From assembly GCA_947478535.1 (NCBI GenBank), contig CANJXD010000261.1, positions 1 to 7,810 of the forward strand: 7,810 nt of DNA, given 5' to 3'. The translations under genes were made by a program, and so were the position numbers. This document shows positions 6,143-7,810 of this stretch, one piece after another; the stretch's first letter is position 1, and the number at the start of each line of letters is the position of its first letter. Origin of the DNA: Acetobacteraceae bacterium. GTDB taxonomy: Bacteria > Pseudomonadota > Alphaproteobacteria > Acetobacterales > Acetobacteraceae. The notes below the pieces were generated by a model. That model made no database searches, was not told the DNA's origin, and saw only the letters and a list, made by a program, of their open reading frames with translations.

Positions 6143-7695
6143 CCGGCGATCCGGACCCGGTGAAGGTTGATGCGACTATCGGCCTGCGGCTGCCAGCCGG
6201 CGATGCGGCGGGATACGCCGTAGAGGTCCTGCGGCAGCCAGAGGAAGATCCACGGGACTTCCTCCGAGACGATCTTCTGCGCCTCCAGATAGCCGGCCTG
6301 GCGCTTCGCCTGGTCCACCTCCGTCTCGGCCGCATCCAGCAGCGTATCGACGCGGGCATTGGAATAGCCGGCGCTGTTGCCGCGCCCACCGGTCTTAAGC
6401 GTCGGCAGCATGATGTCGGAGGGATCGAGCGAGCCATTCCCCCAGGAGGTGATGTACATGTCCCGCTCCCGCCGCCGCTCCGCATTCTGCCACATCGGGC
6501 TGAGCACGGCGCCTTCCCAGACCTGGGCCCGCACGCGCAGCCCAGTACGGGACAGCAGCGCGGCGATGGCCTCGGCGATCTCCCGCGTCGCACCGGTGGT
6601 GTCGATCACCATCTCCGTCCCCTGCGCGACGCCGGCTTCGGCCAGCAGGGCGCGGGCACGGGCCAGGTCATGCGCGTATTCCGGCAGATCGGCGTTGAAG
6701 GCGAAGGCATCCGGGCTCATCACGCCCTTGAGCGAGGTCGCGGTATTGCCGAGCACGCGGCTGATGATGGTCGCCTTGTCCAGCGCGTGGTTCAGCGCGC
6801 GGCGCACCCGCACATCGTTGAACGGCGCCTTGGCGAGATTGAGGGCGACGAAGAAGGTGCGCGTCCCGTTCACCTTGGCGACGGCGGCGTTGCGGCTGGC
6901 TTCCACCTGGCGGATCGCGGAGGGCGGCAGGTCATTGATGATGTCGACCTCTCCCGCCAGCAGTGCCGCGACGCGGGAGGCGTTTTCCGGCAGCACGCGG
7001 AAGATCACGCGGTCCACCTGCGCCGGGCCGACGGGGGGAATGCCCGCGGCACCGCCGTAATAGCCGGCGAAGCGTTCCATGATGACAGCCTCGCCGCGCC
7101 GCCAATCCACCAGCTTGAACGGCCCGCAGCCATCGGGGCGCGTCTGCATGCCTTCCTGGCCGACTCGCTGCACCTGGCGGCGGTTCATGATTTCCGAGAA
7201 GGGCAACATCGCCGGCATCAGTGCCCAGGGGCTGGAAAGCTTCAGATGCACCGTGAGCGGGTCGATCACCAGGGTATCCGCCAGCGGCCCCAGAAGGTCC
7301 CGCCGCGGGCTGGTCTGCCCGGCCATGGCGTTGGGCTTGGTCATCCGGTCGAAGGAGAACTTGATGTCCTCCGCCGTCAGCAGGTCACCGGAGTGGAAGC
7401 GGATATTCGGCCGGATCTTCACCTCATAGGTCGTGGCGTCGAGCGCGTGGATGCTCTCCGCGATCTCGGGCTGGATCGCCATGGCGGCGTCCCGGGTGGA
7501 AAGCCCGTCATGGATGTTGCGCAGCAGCGTCTGGGTTTCGCGGTTGCGGTGGTTGGCGGGGTCGAGCGTCAGAGCATCCTGGGTGAAGCCCACGCGGACT
7601 TCGCGCGCGGCCTGCGCTCCTGCCCTGCCACTGCCGAGGCCGATCAGCGCCGCGGCTGCCGGCGCCGTGATGGCGCTTCGCCTGGTCATGTTCAT
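6139..7695 (-). CDS. ABC transporter substrate-binding protein, family 5 (peptide/nickel type)
   Basis: This 518-residue periplasmic receptor is for the importer encoded downstream. It begins with an export signal: TRRSAIT (residues 4-10), a hydrophobic stretch APAAAALIGLG, and an AQA site predicting cleavage after residue 29. The twin arginine in TRRSAIT resembles a Tat signal, but the hydrophobic core also fits Sec. The mature part has family 5 landmarks: LTLDPANHRN near the start, a FHSGDLLTAEDIKFSFDRM block, DGCGPFKLVDW, LNLAKAPFNDVRVRRALNHA and a late NSAGYSNARVDTLLDAA. Three in-frame ATGs lie at 7701, 7695 and 7689. I chose 7695 because GGAGGG (7708-7703) stands seven bases before it, whereas the ATG at 7701 is only one base away. 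A sigma-54-like promoter lies upstream. Family 5 includes receptors for peptides, opines, nickel chelates and sugars, so the ligand is not known. Confidence 0.94.
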   Translation of the reverse strand: MNMTRRSAITAPAAAALIGLGSGRAGAQAAREVRVGFTQDALTLDPANHRNRETQTLLRNIHDGLSTRDAAMAIQPEIAESIHALDATTYEVKIRPNIRFHSGDLLTAEDIKFSFDRMTKPNAMAGQTSPRRDLLGPLADTLVIDPLTVHLKLSSPWALMPAMLPFSEIMNRRQVQRVGQEGMQTRPDGCGPFKLVDWRRGEAVIMERFAGYYGGAAGIPPVGPAQVDRVIFRVLPENASRVAALLAGEVDIINDLPPSAIRQVEASRNAAVAKVNGTRTFFVALNLAKAPFNDVRVRRALNHALDKATIISRVLGNTATSLKGVMSPDAFAFNADLPEYAHDLARARALLAEAGVAQGTEMVIDTTGATREIAEAIAALLSRTGLRVRAQVWEGAVLSPMWQNAERRRERDMYITSWGNGSLDPSDIMLPTLKTGGRGNSAGYSNARVDTLLDAAETEVDQAKRQAGYLEAQKIVSEEVPWIFLWLPQDLYGVSRRIAGWQPQADSRINLHRVRIAG

Positions 7696-7702
7696 TCTCA
7701 TA

Positions 7703-7708
7703 CCCTCC
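7703..7708 (-). promoter_or_regulatory. Ribosome binding site deciding the binding-protein start
   Basis: GGAGGG on the minus strand is one base from the ATG at 7701, seven from the ATG at 7695 and thirteen from the ATG at 7689. Only 7695 has ideal spacing, so it is the likely initiator. The protein would begin MNMTRRS. Confidence 0.65.
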
Positions 7709-7745
7709 GCCCTGTTGACGAGTTGGTCCCGCGCTTCGGTGTTTC

Positions 7746-7761
7746 AGCAAGCCGCATGCCG
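7746..7761 (-). promoter_or_regulatory. Candidate sigma-54 (-24/-12) promoter of the transporter operon
   Basis: The minus strand reads CGGCATGCGGCTTGCT from 7761 to 7746. It matches 10 of the 12 defined bases of TGGCACG-N4-TTGCW, including a perfect TTGCT -12 box, with GG (7760-7759) and GC (7748-7747) ten bases apart. Transcription would start near 7735, about 40 bases before the binding-protein start at 7695. The operon it would drive encodes a sigma-54 activator as its last gene, which supports the call. Upstream activator sites would lie mostly beyond the right edge of the window. Confidence 0.6.
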
Positions 7762-7810
7762 CGCAGCGGAAAGAGGCGCTGGCAAGGGATTTCTCGGCCG
7801 CATGCGTGGA

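Noticed and set aside
4245..6593. One long minus-strand protein from 6593 through the second permease
   Set aside because: The part before 5138 is an out-of-frame shadow of the first permease and the binding protein. The real permease starts at GTG 5138 with the normal family N-terminus.
1..7810. Mobile elements, CRISPR arrays, tRNA or rRNA genes
   Set aside because: No transposase or integrase motifs, terminal inverted repeats, regularly spaced repeats or tRNA-like folds were recognised; almost every base is in a gene of one coherent locus.

Overview
The window is a GC-rich bacterial segment in which every supportable gene lies on the minus strand. It reads right to left as one tightly packed operon followed by the start of a second transcription unit. 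High GC, pervasive four-base stop/start overlaps, a periplasmic-type binding protein and a sigma-54 activator all suggest a proteobacterium. An alphaproteobacterium of the Acetobacteraceae (Roseomonas-like) type is my best guess, but it is an inference only.

Layout from right to left: a 5' region (7702-7810) with a good candidate -24/-12 (sigma-54) promoter; a family 5 extracellular solute-binding protein (7695-6139); two Dpp/Opp-type permeases (6142-5135 and 5138-4245); two ATPases of the oligopeptide/dipeptide type (4248-3280 and 3280-2294); and a C45 / acyl-CoA:6-aminopenicillanic-acid acyltransferase-like Ntn hydrolase (2297-1254). These six genes overlap one another by 1 or 4 bases. After a 36-base gap comes a sigma-54 activator (1217-234) that has the AAA+ domain and a Fis-type helix-turn-helix but no N-terminal sensory domain. 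An 85-base gap then holds an exact 22-bp tandem duplication. Each copy matches a sigma-54 promoter (TGGCACG-N4-GTGCA). After a good ribosome binding site comes the first 49 codons of a gene resembling the AtuA/DUF1446 family, which runs off the left edge.

How the parts fit together (inference): the transporter imports a peptide-like or N-acylated/amide compound. The C45 enzyme may cut or transfer its acyl/amide group, and the AtuA-like protein may act on the product. The activator encoded in the operon sits between two units that both carry sigma-54-type promoters, so it may switch on both, including its own operon. The substrate cannot be read from the sequence.

The most interesting points are the duplicated sigma-54 promoter, whose units are also perfect 13-bp palindromes, and the activator without a sensory domain inside the operon it probably controls. 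I see no tRNA, rRNA, CRISPR array, insertion sequence or integrase. No gene-free stretch exceeds about 110 bases.
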